From assembly GCA_023380755.1 (NCBI GenBank), contig JAMCSD010000006.1, forward strand, positions 15,821 through 79,820: a stretch of 64,000 nucleotides of DNA. The letters are read 5' to 3'. Positions within the stretch are counted from its first letter, which is position 1, and each line of letters opens with the position of its first letter. Positions 40,192-48,816 of the stretch are shown here, piece after piece. Source of the stretch: Patescibacteria group bacterium. Lineage in GTDB: Bacteria; Patescibacteria; Microgenomatia; UBA12405. The notes beneath the pieces were generated by a model. The model searched no databases. It was given only the letters and a program-made list of their open reading frames with translations, and was not told the origin of the DNA. A program made the position numbers and the translations under genes.

Positions 40192-41772
40192 ACATGGATT
40201 TGCGGGTCGCAAATCAGGTCTTTTCTCCATAATTTCCGTATACTTTTGAGGTTCTCGCCAACTCTTGTATCTCTCTGACCAATTATCGCTATCAGCGAGA
40301 ACTCCATATTCTTTTTTAAGGTCAATTTCCAATAATTTTGTTGGTTTTAGTAAGAGGTTCTTGCTGATTTTGATTAAAACCTCGTGTTTATCGTTTTTTT
40401 GTCCGGTCTTAAACTTTTGCAGGCAAGCTAACGCAAAATCCAGCGAGTTTTCTACCTCCATTCTTTTTTCGTTAGGGTCAACTTTTGATACATCAGTTTT
40501 TTCAGCGTCCTGCTTTTGTTGTTCCAAGGCTATGGCCTTTTCTTTGTATTTTGAATCATCTATTAGCCCATTCAATCTCAAATCTAAAAGGTTATTCAGT
40601 TGAGTATCGATATTTTCTAGCGATTTCATTTTAGATTGTTTTTTTTCTTCTTCAAAGCAAAGATCGTTCTCATATATCACCGAAAGCCATTTCTTGGACC
40701 AAGTAATAAATTCCTGGTCAGGTTGTACTTGATAAAGTTTTTCCTTTATCTGATCTACAACATTGGTTTCAGTTAATGGTAGCGAGTTGCACTTAACCCC
40801 CCGATTCTTTCGGGTACAGTAGTAATAAGTATATTCAGCAGTCCTCTTTGTACCTCGATAATACTTTTTCTTTTTTGTTGCCGTCATCGCACAACCACAA
40901 ACCGAACACCTGAATAATCCGGTCAAGTCAAAATCCAACTTTTGTGGTCTGGCCTTATGTGTCCCCATTCTTCCTAATAATTTTTGGACCGTAATATACT
41001 GTTCCTTGGTTATCATCGGCGTGTGCTTACCCTCGTACCAAATTCCCGATCCGTCCGGCCACTCATATTCCCCGTAATAGAAAGGTTTGTTAAGCAAATT
41101 ATAAAAAGTTGACCGGGACAAGACTTTTTTAAATCCGCTGGTCAACTTCCATTCGTTTGCTGCTTCTTTATAAACCTCTGACGCTTGTTTGCCGAAAAGA
41201 ATTTCCTCAAATAACCTTTTAACAAACACAAATCTTTCCTCATCTATTTCAATCACTTTGAATCCCTTTTTCCGATCTGGAGTGTTTTTATAACCCAATG
41301 GAGCCGGTGCTGGATACCATCCCATATTGGCTTTGGTAGTCATTCCTCGTTTAGCATTTATTCCCCGGTTATCATTTTCTAATTTGGCTTGACCACATAG
41401 AATGTTGAATAGAAACTTATCGTTAGGTGTACTGCTAAATATCTGATTGGGGGTTATTACTCTCTGGAGAACTCCCAGATCCATTAAATAAATTATTTGG
41501 CCGGTATCAACCGAATTTCTCGATAAACGATCCGGATTCCAAACCACCAAAGTATCAACTCCTTGTGCCTCCATATCTTTTAGCATCTTGTTAAAAATCG
41601 GTCTGCCCGGTTTTTTAGCTGATTGGGATTCCTGGTAATAAGGTTTTATAAGATCTAATCCGTCTCTCTTAGCCAGCTTCTCCAGCTCTTCGATCTGAGA
41701 GGGAATAGACAACGCCTGTCTTTCTTCACTTTCTTGTGATTTTCTACAATAAACAAAAACTTTATTGTTCAT
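40150..41772 (-). CDS. Large serine recombinase
   Basis: A 540-residue site-specific recombinase: resolvase domain (catalytic Ser12 in YCRKSQESEE, VVWNPDRLSRNSVDTG), Recombinase domain (about 165-270), zinc ribbon with CSVCGCAMT and YYYCTRKNRGVKC, and a coiled coil (about 385-440). It would integrate and excise the element. The last 15 codons (from CWLPRVDSNHEPTA) are the antisense of the tRNA-Asn gene, so its C-terminus is supplied by the target site. Start is preceded by no Shine-Dalgarno sequence. Confidence 0.92.
   Translation of the reverse strand: MNNKVFVYCRKSQESEERQALSIPSQIEELEKLAKRDGLDLIKPYYQESQSAKKPGRPIFNKMLKDMEAQGVDTLVVWNPDRLSRNSVDTGQIIYLMDLGVLQRVITPNQIFSSTPNDKFLFNILCGQAKLENDNRGINAKRGMTTKANMGWYPAPAPLGYKNTPDRKKGFKVIEIDEERFVFVKRLFEEILFGKQASEVYKEAANEWKLTSGFKKVLSRSTFYNLLNKPFYYGEYEWPDGSGIWYEGKHTPMITKEQYITVQKLLGRMGTHKARPQKLDFDLTGLFRCSVCGCAMTATKKKKYYRGTKRTAEYTYYYCTRKNRGVKCNSLPLTETNVVDQIKEKLYQVQPDQEFITWSKKWLSVIYENDLCFEEEKKQSKMKSLENIDTQLNNLLDLRLNGLIDDSKYKEKAIALEQQKQDAEKTDVSKVDPNEKRMEVENSLDFALACLQKFKTGQKNDKHEVLIKISKNLLLKPTKLLEIDLKKEYGVLADSDNWSERYKSWREPQKYTEIMEKRPDLRPANPCWLPRVDSNHEPTA
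40176..40189 (+). repeat. Left attachment-site candidate within tRNA-Asn
   Basis: CCACGCGGGGGAGC in the tRNA-Asn 3' end recurs with one mismatch in direct orientation at 58357-58370. The pair brackets the 18.2-kb AT-rich element. Confidence 0.45.
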
Positions 41773-41789
41773 GTTTGTATTTAAAAAAT

Positions 41790-41874
41790 AATGCCCCCGC
41801 TAGTGCAACCAAGACTACTAGAGTCCTGTCTAACGAGGGCATTAAAAAACTCTAGTCAAATTATCTTGGTTGCA
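41790..41874 (-). promoter_or_regulatory. Attenuator-like nested inverted repeats before recombinase
   Basis: Reading on the minus strand, TGCAACCAAGA (41874-41864) pairs with TCTTGGTTGCA (41814-41804) and encloses ACTAGAGT/ACTCTAGT (41856-41849 / 41824-41817). The 14-bp helix AATGCCCTCGTTAG (41843-41830) with CTAGCGGGGGCATT (41803-41790, two G-U pairs) starts inside that loop and is followed by ATTTTTT. The two folds are mutually exclusive or form a pseudoknot. The terminator ends 17 nt before the recombinase ATG. Confidence 0.6.
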
Positions 41875-41891
41875 ATAAAATTATAAATCAT

Positions 41892-42179
41892 TTAATTGCT
41901 GCTATCCTGGTTTAATTGGTTAGTTGGTGGTGCTGGAAAACCCATATTGTTCAGGTGCCATTTAAACTCTTCTATAGTGCCTTCGCAACTACAAAGGTAG
42001 TCTATTGCCCCAACACTCCATCGACTTATTAAATCAAACAATTTCCGATAGTCTTCGTCATTCTCTGCTTGACCACGATGATATATTAAGAAATCAATTT
42101 TATATTTTGCAGGTAGTTTTTCAACGAACATAAAGTCAAAAGCCCTCTCGTTTAATTTATTTATATTTTCAATTATCAT
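41892..42179 (-). CDS. Hypothetical element protein
   Basis: A 95-residue acidic helical protein (ERAFDFMFVEKLPAKYKIDF, AENDEDYRKLFDLISRWSVG). No family recognised. It lies in the minus-strand gene string upstream of the recombinase, and its end is 18 nt from the attenuator-like array. Confidence 0.5.
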   Translation of the reverse strand: MIIENINKLNERAFDFMFVEKLPAKYKIDFLIYHRGQAENDEDYRKLFDLISRWSVGAIDYLCSCEGTIEEFKWHLNNMGFPAPPTNQLNQDSSN

Positions 42180-42232
42180 AATTTGTTAAATTAATAATAT
42201 TTTTTCCTAAGTTTTATCGTTACATATTAATA

Positions 42233-42604
42233 TCACCTCCTAAAATTTGTCTTAAGACCCCAATTTTTAAGAATTGCTATAAAATACGGAGGTTTCTTGG
42301 TTCTAATTCTTCCTTGATTCTCGGCTTCAATGACAAAACTCAACGCCTCAAATAATTTATCAATCGGATTATTTTTGGCCAAAAGCAAATAATAACGGTA
42401 GCTTCTTTCATCATCTAACTTGGTAGATAGTTCTTTTGCTGCTGCCTCTGGCTCATAAACAAACTGGGACAATAACTGATCTACGGAATCCTTCTCTTTA
42501 GAAGAAACAGTATAACTGTTTACTGTATTGTTAATATCCTTATTACTGTTAACAGTTAACTGTTCTCTTCGTTCAAGGACTTCCTTAATCATTTCAGTGG
42601 TCAT
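42233..42604 (-). CDS. Hypothetical element protein, possible replication/DNA-binding type
   Basis: A 123-residue protein: N-terminal Ser/Asn-rich segment, then helices (DERSYRYYLLLAKNNPID, EALSFVIEAENQG) and a C-terminal KKPPYFIAILKNWG segment like that in plasmid replication initiation or DnaD-like proteins of mobile elements (weak resemblance). It overlaps the upstream gene by 4 bp (ATGA). Confidence 0.5.
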   Translation of the reverse strand: MTTEMIKEVLERREQLTVNSNKDINNTVNSYTVSSKEKDSVDQLLSQFVYEPEAAAKELSTKLDDERSYRYYLLLAKNNPIDKLFEALSFVIEAENQGRIRTKKPPYFIAILKNWGLKTNFRR

Positions 42605-42831
42605 ATCTCCACCTCCAAAAACGCCTTTAACGCTTTTATCGAATCGGGCATATTTTCATAAACGCCTTTATTGGTCCACCCCTTTGCATAAGTGACACAT
42701 ACGTTAATTAGGCAATTTGAAAATTTATTAGCTTTTAGAAAATGATTAATTCTTCTTCTTTTGCAACTCCCGACTCTTTTTACCTTTCCGTTACTGTAAA
42801 CAATTTTGATTTGAATTTTAGGTTTGTTCAT
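42601..42831 (-). CDS. Small basic element protein
   Basis: A 76-residue basic protein (RVGSCKRRRINHFLKANKF) with four Cys spread over its length. No family recognised. It overlaps the next gene by 4 bp and starts 29 nt after the previous small gene. Confidence 0.5.
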   Translation of the reverse strand: MNKPKIQIKIVYSNGKVKRVGSCKRRRINHFLKANKFSNCLINVCVTYAKGWTNKGVYENMPDSIKALKAFLEVEI

Positions 42832-42859
42832 TTTAATATTTCCAAATTTATGTTTGGCT

Positions 42860-43006
42860 CTACCTTTTTGGCAGTCCTGTTATCAACGCCATAAGCTCTA
42901 AAAAATTAATTGCTCTCACCTCTGCTTCTTCAAAACTAAGAACCTCTCCAAATTTCCGTTCATAAATTTCCTTAAACTGGATAACAGCTTCTTTGGGAAA
43001 GTTCAT
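42860..43006 (-). CDS. 48-residue element protein
   Basis: A short gene (MNFPKEAVIQFKEIYERK at the start, GEVLSFEEAEVRAINFLEL after it) of a type that often sits beside integrases in Patescibacteria elements, with a KFG-L-S-x-E-E-A signature. The ATG overlaps the preceding DUF5659 gene's stop (ATGA), which supports translation. Confidence 0.6.
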   Translation of the reverse strand: MNFPKEAVIQFKEIYERKFGEVLSFEEAEVRAINFLELMALITGLPKR

Positions 43007-43245
43007 ATCCGGCTATAAATACGGGTCTTGATCTCGCTAAGTTTGCGGAAGTAATCAAGTGGAGAAACCTTTAACTCTCCGCTCCAATACATTTCAATGA
43101 GTTTTTCTAGTTCAGGAGTTTTTTTAAATGTGAAATAAACTTTTCGGGGATCGCTATTGTCTAATGACTCAATTGGTTGATATAAAGATAAAGTAGCCGT
43201 TAATGATAGGTCCGAGGTAATAAAAGCGTTTTCATTATTCTTCAT
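43003..43245 (-). CDS. DUF5659-like element protein
   Basis: An 80-residue protein with the pattern FITSDLSLTATLSLYQPIES, KVYFTFKKTPELEKLIEMYW and SPLDYFRKLSEIKTRI, which matches the DUF5659 proteins common in CPR mobile elements. Function unknown. First gene of the overlapping small-gene cluster. Confidence 0.6.
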   Translation of the reverse strand: MKNNENAFITSDLSLTATLSLYQPIESLDNSDPRKVYFTFKKTPELEKLIEMYWSGELKVSPLDYFRKLSEIKTRIYSRI

Positions 43246-43337
43246 AACTTAATGAAGAATAAGACCATAGGATGGGCTAATCTATAGTCGTTGATTATTA
43301 CCGTGTTAGTCGTTCGTTAGCTGTTCAGCTTGTGAGA

Positions 43338-44024
43338 TTATTTAGTTCTGAGATAGTATTTTTTGTCTGCCGCAAGAAATAGTTTTGATAATTCACCATC
43401 CATATTTAATTTTCGCTTTATATTGTAAATAGCTTGTTGAACTCGAAGTTCGTCGCAATCTTTAACTTCGTCATCCAAGAACTTATTAATTATTTGTAGG
43501 TAACTTAGAACATGAGTTGGCTCTTCGAGAAATGCTTTGAAGATTCTATATAAGCCGTCATTTGTATCGAAGTCATATCTATTATCAAGACAATATGCTT
43601 CTCCTGTAAAAGTATGCAAACAAAAAATTCCATAACTAATTATTAGTTTCTTGTCATTTATCCATTCATAGAGATGTTCGATAAAACTAGGATTCTTCAC
43701 AACAACCGTAGCGATAAAAGAACCATCATCATCTTCACAATAATTAAATTCTTTTGGTCTAGCTAAGACTTGTAATCTAATGAGTTCATCAATTAATAAA
43801 CAATCATCTTTTTCAAAACACGAATCAAAACCTTCATCGTGTAAATTGGGATTCTCAGCAATCTCGTTCATTCTTTTGTTTGCTAAAGGAAGATATACCG
43901 ACACTGTATTTATTTCGGTTCTTTTCTCATAGATATAGCGAACCACGTTTCCAAGCTCTTCATTTAAGATTAGTTTTCGCAATAAATACGAAATACCCTG
44001 TTTTTCATCACTCTTAATCTTCAT
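43338..44024 (-). CDS. Hypothetical protein with possible C-terminal winged helix
   Basis: A 228-residue acidic protein. The last 75 residues (VLSYLQIINKFLDDEVKDCD, LRVQQAIYNIKRKLNMDG) resemble a winged-helix effector domain of transcription regulators; the N-terminal 150 residues match nothing I know. TATAAT lies 9 nt upstream of the ATG. It may be the element's regulator (inference). Confidence 0.5.
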   Translation of the reverse strand: MKIKSDEKQGISYLLRKLILNEELGNVVRYIYEKRTEINTVSVYLPLANKRMNEIAENPNLHDEGFDSCFEKDDCLLIDELIRLQVLARPKEFNYCEDDDGSFIATVVVKNPSFIEHLYEWINDKKLIISYGIFCLHTFTGEAYCLDNRYDFDTNDGLYRIFKAFLEEPTHVLSYLQIINKFLDDEVKDCDELRVQQAIYNIKRKLNMDGELSKLFLAADKKYYLRTK

Positions 44025-44134
44025 CTACTTCGCATTATATCGAAAAGCCAGCCTATAAATCACTTTTTGTGGTAACATAAAATTGTCCTCACAATCTGTT
44101 TACCTAAACCTTCAAAAAAGGCATGGTAAGAAAT

Positions 44135-44253
44135 CCGAGTTAAGAGACGGAAGCTCTCCGTCTAGCTTTCCTTAACTCGGTCATATACCGAAAGGTGTAT
44201 GGGTTTGGTGCGAAAGTGCCAACCGGCTAGCGGGGAGCTTTTATTTTTCCCCG
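44135..44253 (+). ncRNA. Candidate structured RNA with pseudoknot potential
   Basis: Four consecutive stems: CCGAGTTAAG/CTTAACTCGG (44135-44144 / 44171-44180) enclosing AGACGG/CCGTCT; CATATACC/GGTGTATG closed by a GAAA tetraloop (44182-44201); a 9-bp stem with another GAAA loop (44202-44224); and CGGGG/CCCCG (44231-44253). The first hairpin's loop AAGCTC (44151-44156) is perfectly complementary to GAGCTT (44235-44240), so a pseudoknot is possible. No known RNA class recognised. Confidence 0.55.
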
Positions 44254-44267
44254 ATCTTACAAAAAAT

Positions 44268-44471
44268 ATGAAAATGATATCGGTCTGGGGATTATGTTTG
44301 ATAATAGTTTTTGGAAGCTTATTCTATTGGTTTCAATTAAGACCTAGTCAGATTAGAAGTACTTGTCAAAAAGAAACGATAAGCAAAATAAAGGATGTAA
44401 ACGGTGCCACCACCGACACTTATGAATTAGCCTACAAGTTTTGTTTAAGAGGAAAAGGAATAGAGAAATAG
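44268..44471 (+). CDS. Small membrane protein
   Basis: A 67-residue protein: one N-terminal helix (about 4-22, WGLCLIIVFGSLFYWF) and a short exported domain with two Cys (STCQKE, KFCLRG). It follows the structured RNA directly. An upstream in-frame start at 44199 would lie in the RNA and is less likely. Confidence 0.5.
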   Translation: MKMISVWGLCLIIVFGSLFYWFQLRPSQIRSTCQKETISKIKDVNGATTDTYELAYKFCLRGKGIEK

Positions 44472-44473
44472 TT

Positions 44474-44659
44474 ATGAATAATAAAGTTACTATACTTGGA
44501 GAGGTAATTACCAAAAAAGATTTACCTAAGCTCTATAAATGGGCCAAAGAAAACCCCGCAACCTTAGTGGAACAACTTAAAAGCATTGCCGATAAATGGC
44601 ATGAAGGCAACATTCGGTCAGCTTTAATCGCTTTTGAAATGGATTTAGAAAGAATATGA
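44474..44659 (+). CDS. Small hypothetical element protein
   Basis: A 61-residue soluble protein (ITKKDLPKLYKWAKENPATL). It starts 2 nt after the membrane-protein stop and overlaps the next gene by 4 bp, so the three genes are translationally coupled. No family recognised. Confidence 0.5.
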   Translation: MNNKVTILGEVITKKDLPKLYKWAKENPATLVEQLKSIADKWHEGNIRSALIAFEMDLERI

Positions 44660-45168
44660 AAATAAAAAAAGATAAAGTCGATTCTAAAGAGCTTTGTCGG
44701 CTAGCTTTCAAGTTATATGAGGAGAATACTGACCCATTAAAATGGGAGATTCTAAGAAACTTTCTTAAATACGCCTACGAAGCTATTCCAGAAAAACAAA
44801 GACATTTAGTTCTTGGAAATATGGACCTTCATGATGGCCCTATCCGTGATATTGTCTATAACGAACATAATATCGTTAATTGGGACTATAGAAAATTTAT
44901 TGCTGATAACGGAGATTTATTCCTTCCAAGTTTTGATGGTTTCCATAAAAGGATAGAAGTTGCTAGACAATCAACAAGTAATGAACCGCTGGATTACGTC
45001 AAAGATAAAAAGATGTTTGAGGAAGCGGTTAATCTTGCTCAACAAACAGAATCAATGACTATAGTTACTCTAATGAAGCATTTCAAAATCAGCTTTGCTC
45101 GGGCAGTAGAACTAGCAAAGGAACTAAAAGCAGCTAGGGTGATTACCCACGAAGTTAAGTACTCTTAG
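44656..45168 (+). CDS. Protein with C-terminal FtsK-gamma-like winged helix
   Basis: A 170-residue protein. The C-terminal 60 residues (MFEEAVNLAQQTESMTIVTL, ARAVELAKELKAARVI) match the FtsK gamma winged-helix, the DNA-reading domain that binds KOPS. The N-terminal 105 residues are unknown and there is no motor domain. A second gamma-domain protein lies at the other end of the element (57155). The end overlaps the convergent TerS-like gene by 14 bp. Confidence 0.65.
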   Translation: MKIKKDKVDSKELCRLAFKLYEENTDPLKWEILRNFLKYAYEAIPEKQRHLVLGNMDLHDGPIRDIVYNEHNIVNWDYRKFIADNGDLFLPSFDGFHKRIEVARQSTSNEPLDYVKDKKMFEEAVNLAQQTESMTIVTLMKHFKISFARAVELAKELKAARVITHEVKYS

Positions 45169-45649
45169 TTTCCCTTTCTGCTTTCTGTTGGGCTTTAAAT
45201 TTCATAAATGGCTCATAATCCTCACCAAAGGCCAATTTAGTCAATTCCTCGTCAGACAAATCATCAAGTCCGTCCCTCCGATTAATATCTAACTTATTTG
45301 GTGCATATTTACCTTTGAGTTTGTAATAGGTATCGATCGCCGACAGTTTGACTCGTAAATTAGAAAATTGATTTATCAAGAAAAGTAATTGCTTTTCAAC
45401 AAATCCATCATCAAATCCATATTCCTTTAGCTTTAGATTCAGATAAGCACAAATGTTAGGTTTTGTAAGGTTTTCCGAAGCTATTGATGAAGCTAGTTTA
45501 CGATTTCCATTTACTTTATATCCGGCTCCTTCTACTGCTGATATAGAGTCACCTTTTGTTTTTAAATAGCCATCACAGAATAGCTTTTGTTTAAGGTTTA
45601 GCTCGTAGTTTTTATAATCCAAACCACGAAATTTTAATAACTGACTCAT
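45155..45649 (-). CDS. Terminase-small-subunit-like protein
   Basis: A 164-residue protein with the terminase small subunit pattern LNLKQKLFCDGYLKTKGDSI, AVEGAGYK and KPNICAYLNLKLKEYG (HTH-like DNA-binding region), followed by an oligomerisation-like helix. No large terminase, portal or capsid gene is present, so the element is not a visible prophage. ATG 45649 has TAAAAT ending 5 nt upstream. Confidence 0.6.
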   Translation of the reverse strand: MSQLLKFRGLDYKNYELNLKQKLFCDGYLKTKGDSISAVEGAGYKVNGNRKLASSIASENLTKPNICAYLNLKLKEYGFDDGFVEKQLLFLINQFSNLRVKLSAIDTYYKLKGKYAPNKLDINRRDGLDDLSDEELTKLAFGEDYEPFMKFKAQQKAERETKST

Positions 45650-45741
45650 AAATAATTTTACCAGCAATTACAAACCTACAGGCTGATTCTAAGTGGTAAG
45701 ATATAAGCAGTAATTAGAGAGAAAATTAATATTACAAATAC

Positions 45742-48700
45742 ATGACTTTTAATGAAAATACCAGGGTAAAAATACCCGCTTTGATTCATCTTACTCGGCT
45801 CGGTTATACGTATTTCTCCCTAAAGGATAATAGTCACCAAATTGATTCCGAAACCAGCATTATTACAGATATTTTTAATGAACAAATCCAAAAGCTAAAT
45901 CCTAACGTCACAAAAGATTCTATTGCTCTAGAACTTCAAAACATAAAAGAAGAACTAAATTTCGATGATTTGGGTAGAGCGTTCTATAAACGCCTAATTG
46001 GTAAAGGAAACGGAAATCTAAGACTTATAGATTGGGATAGATTTAACAACAACCTCTTCCATATAACTACTGAATTAGCAAATAAAAATGGCGAAGATGA
46101 GTTCCGGCCAGACATTACAGTTTTTATAAATGGTCTTCCGCTATCTTTTATTGAAGTTAAGATACCAAACAACCCTGAAGGTATTAAAGCCGAACGGGAC
46201 CGAATAAATTCTCGTCTAAAGAATGAGAAATTCCGTTGCTTTACAAATATAACTCAACTAATCGTATTTTCTAATAATATGGAGTACGACGACACCGACA
46301 TTAATAAACTTCAGGGAGCTTTTTATACCACCACAGCCAAAGGTACTGATACCATCTTCAACAATTTTAGGGAACAAAAGAAATCGGAATTAATCGACGA
46401 TGTAAAGGATATAGACGAAACTTTACAGGACTTTATTCTAACTGATAATAACTGCCGAGTAATAAAAAATTCTCCAGAATTTTTGTCAAACAAGGATATT
46501 GATACTCCAACTAATCGGATTATGACTTCTTTATACACTAAACACAGATTGGGAGATTTACTTAAATATGGCATTTGTTATGTTAATGAAATTGATGAAA
46601 AGACAGGCAAGGTCACCATTCAAAAACACATAATGCGTTATCCGCAATTTTTTGCCACAAAAGCCATAAGGACCAGACTCGAAGAAGGAAGTAATAAAGG
46701 TGTAATTTGGCATACTCAAGGATCTGGAAAAACTGCCTTGTCGTTTTACAACGTTAGCTCTCTTAGAGACTATTTTGCCAAAAAGGGGATTGTTCCAAAA
46801 TTCTACTTTATTGTTGATCGTCTTGATTTGGCCACACAAGCGAAGGACGAGTTCAGTAAACGAGGATTAGCTGTAAAGACTATTGATAACAAACAAGCTT
46901 TGCTAGAAGACTTTAGGACCAATACCACAACAGAAGGGATAACCGTTTTGAATATCCATAAGTTTCGAGAAGATACCGTAGCTATCGACGATAGCGGTTA
47001 TAATATTCACCTACGTCGTGTCTTTTTCATAGACGAGGCTCATCGAAGCTATGATCCGAAAGGATCTTTTTTGGCAAACCTTTATAACTCGGATAAAAAT
47101 TCAATCAAAATCGCACTTACCGGTACCCCCCTGATTATCTACAAAGACCACGATAAAAAGGGTAATGTTGTTGATTCCGTTCAAAAAGAAGATAAAAAAA
47201 CCACACGTAATATATTCGGCGACTACATTCATAAATATTATTACAATGACTCAATTCGTGATGGTTATACTTTAAAGCTTTTGCGAGAAGAAATTGAAAC
47301 TAGTTATAAAGAAAAAGTCCAGGGCATAATTAACGACATTAAAGTTCAATCGGGAATCATAAACAGACAAGAATTGTTCGCACATCCCAAATTCGTTTCT
47401 TCCATGCTGGATTATATTATTGACGATTTCGCCAACTCCCGTATTCGTTTTGGCGAAATGTCCATCGGAGGCATGGTGGTTTGTGATAGTTCTGAACAAG
47501 CCAGAGAGATGTACGATCAATTCAATAAATCAGCTAATAGCCACAATTTGGTAGCCGCCCTTATACTCCACGATGAAGATGATAAGGAGATTCGCAGAAC
47601 TAAGATTAAAGCATTTAAAGACGGTAAAATCGATCTTCTATTCGTCTACTCCATGCTACTCACTGGGTTTGATTCTCCAAGACTTAAAAAATTATATTTA
47701 GGTCGCAAGATTCGAGCTCACAATTTATTACAGACTCTTACTAGAGTTAATCGCCCCTACAAAAACTTCAAGCTTGGATACGTTGTTGACTTTGCTGATA
47801 TATCAGAAGAGTTTGAAGTTACCAACCAGGCATACTTTCGAGAACTTAAAGAAGAGTACAGGGATAATCTTGACGGTGAAGATCCAAATAATATATTTGG
47901 GTCATTGTTTATGAGCAAAGCTGAGATTGACCAGCAGATTGCTCAAATCCAACTAGCGATTGCTGACTTTTCAACTGAAAATTTAGAAACTTTTAGTCGT
48001 CAAGTATCAGCCATTGATGATCGCAAACAGATTCTTAAGCTTAAAAATGCCCTTGAATCTGCCATGGATATTTATAACGTAGCTCGACTCCTAGGTTATA
48101 CCGAGATCTTAGAAAAACTAGACTTCAAACTTCTCTCGAAACTGTTGACTATGGTGGCTAATCGGCTCAAGCTTCTTAATCTCAAAGAAGCTATGGGTGA
48201 CGTCAATTCAAAGGAACTACTAAATACAGCAATCGAAGATGTAGTTTTTATTTTTACTAAAACCGGAGAAGAAGAACTGAAACTAGTTTCTGAGGACCTT
48301 CACAATATTGCTGGTAAAGTCCGTTCTGAACTTGAAAAAAACTTTAACAAAAAAGATCCAGAATGGCTAAATTTATATCAAGCATTTTTAGAATTACTAC
48401 ATAAACACAACATTGATCCTAATGCGGATAATCTAGATAACATGAAATTTGAATCGGAGGAATTAAAGCACATTTTTGACCAGATAAAGGAACTTAACCG
48501 GAAAAATGCCATGTTGCTAGAGAAATTTAAAGGTGATCACAAATTCGCAGTCGTCTATAAAAACATTCAGTCTTCTGGAAAAGTGAGCGACAATTTACCT
48601 CTTTATAATTTACTATGTGACGCTAAGGGCAAAATTGATACTCGACTTAAAAACTTGAATTTACTTTCCAACGACGGTTATTTTCGTCAATGTGTCGGGG

Positions 48701-48813
48701 AAGATGTTTTAACAAGTTTTCAGGGCGGTAAGTACCAATTTGACGCTGATATACTTAAAAATCTTATTAGCTATACCTCGGATGAATATTTAGCCGAGTA
48801 TCAAGGAGAATAA
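45742..48813 (+). CDS. hsdR: Type I restriction enzyme, R subunit
   Basis: A 1023-residue translocase-nuclease. N-terminal PD-(D/E)xK nuclease (RPDITVFINGLPLSFIEVKI, with D and E-x-K), SF2 helicase motifs HTQGSGKT (Walker A), FIDEAHRSYDP (DEAH box), TGTPLI, and later helicase motifs including LLTGFDSPRLKKLYLG and TLTRVNRPY. The C-terminal region is the HsdM/HsdS-binding part. It cuts unmodified DNA far from its site. First gene of an hsdR-hsdM-hsdS operon. Confidence 0.93.
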   Translation: MTFNENTRVKIPALIHLTRLGYTYFSLKDNSHQIDSETSIITDIFNEQIQKLNPNVTKDSIALELQNIKEELNFDDLGRAFYKRLIGKGNGNLRLIDWDRFNNNLFHITTELANKNGEDEFRPDITVFINGLPLSFIEVKIPNNPEGIKAERDRINSRLKNEKFRCFTNITQLIVFSNNMEYDDTDINKLQGAFYTTTAKGTDTIFNNFREQKKSELIDDVKDIDETLQDFILTDNNCRVIKNSPEFLSNKDIDTPTNRIMTSLYTKHRLGDLLKYGICYVNEIDEKTGKVTIQKHIMRYPQFFATKAIRTRLEEGSNKGVIWHTQGSGKTALSFYNVSSLRDYFAKKGIVPKFYFIVDRLDLATQAKDEFSKRGLAVKTIDNKQALLEDFRTNTTTEGITVLNIHKFREDTVAIDDSGYNIHLRRVFFIDEAHRSYDPKGSFLANLYNSDKNSIKIALTGTPLIIYKDHDKKGNVVDSVQKEDKKTTRNIFGDYIHKYYYNDSIRDGYTLKLLREEIETSYKEKVQGIINDIKVQSGIINRQELFAHPKFVSSMLDYIIDDFANSRIRFGEMSIGGMVVCDSSEQAREMYDQFNKSANSHNLVAALILHDEDDKEIRRTKIKAFKDGKIDLLFVYSMLLTGFDSPRLKKLYLGRKIRAHNLLQTLTRVNRPYKNFKLGYVVDFADISEEFEVTNQAYFRELKEEYRDNLDGEDPNNIFGSLFMSKAEIDQQIAQIQLAIADFSTENLETFSRQVSAIDDRKQILKLKNALESAMDIYNVARLLGYTEILEKLDFKLLSKLLTMVANRLKLLNLKEAMGDVNSKELLNTAIEDVVFIFTKTGEEELKLVSEDLHNIAGKVRSELEKNFNKKDPEWLNLYQAFLELLHKHNIDPNADNLDNMKFESEELKHIFDQIKELNRKNAMLLEKFKGDHKFAVVYKNIQSSGKVSDNLPLYNLLCDAKGKIDTRLKNLNLLSNDGYFRQCVGEDVLTSFQGGKYQFDADILKNLISYTSDEYLAEYQGE

Positions 48814-48816
48814 TAT

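Noticed and set aside
45155..45649. Calling the element a prophage because of the TerS-like gene
   Set aside because: No large terminase, portal, capsid, tail or lysis genes are present in the 18 kb.
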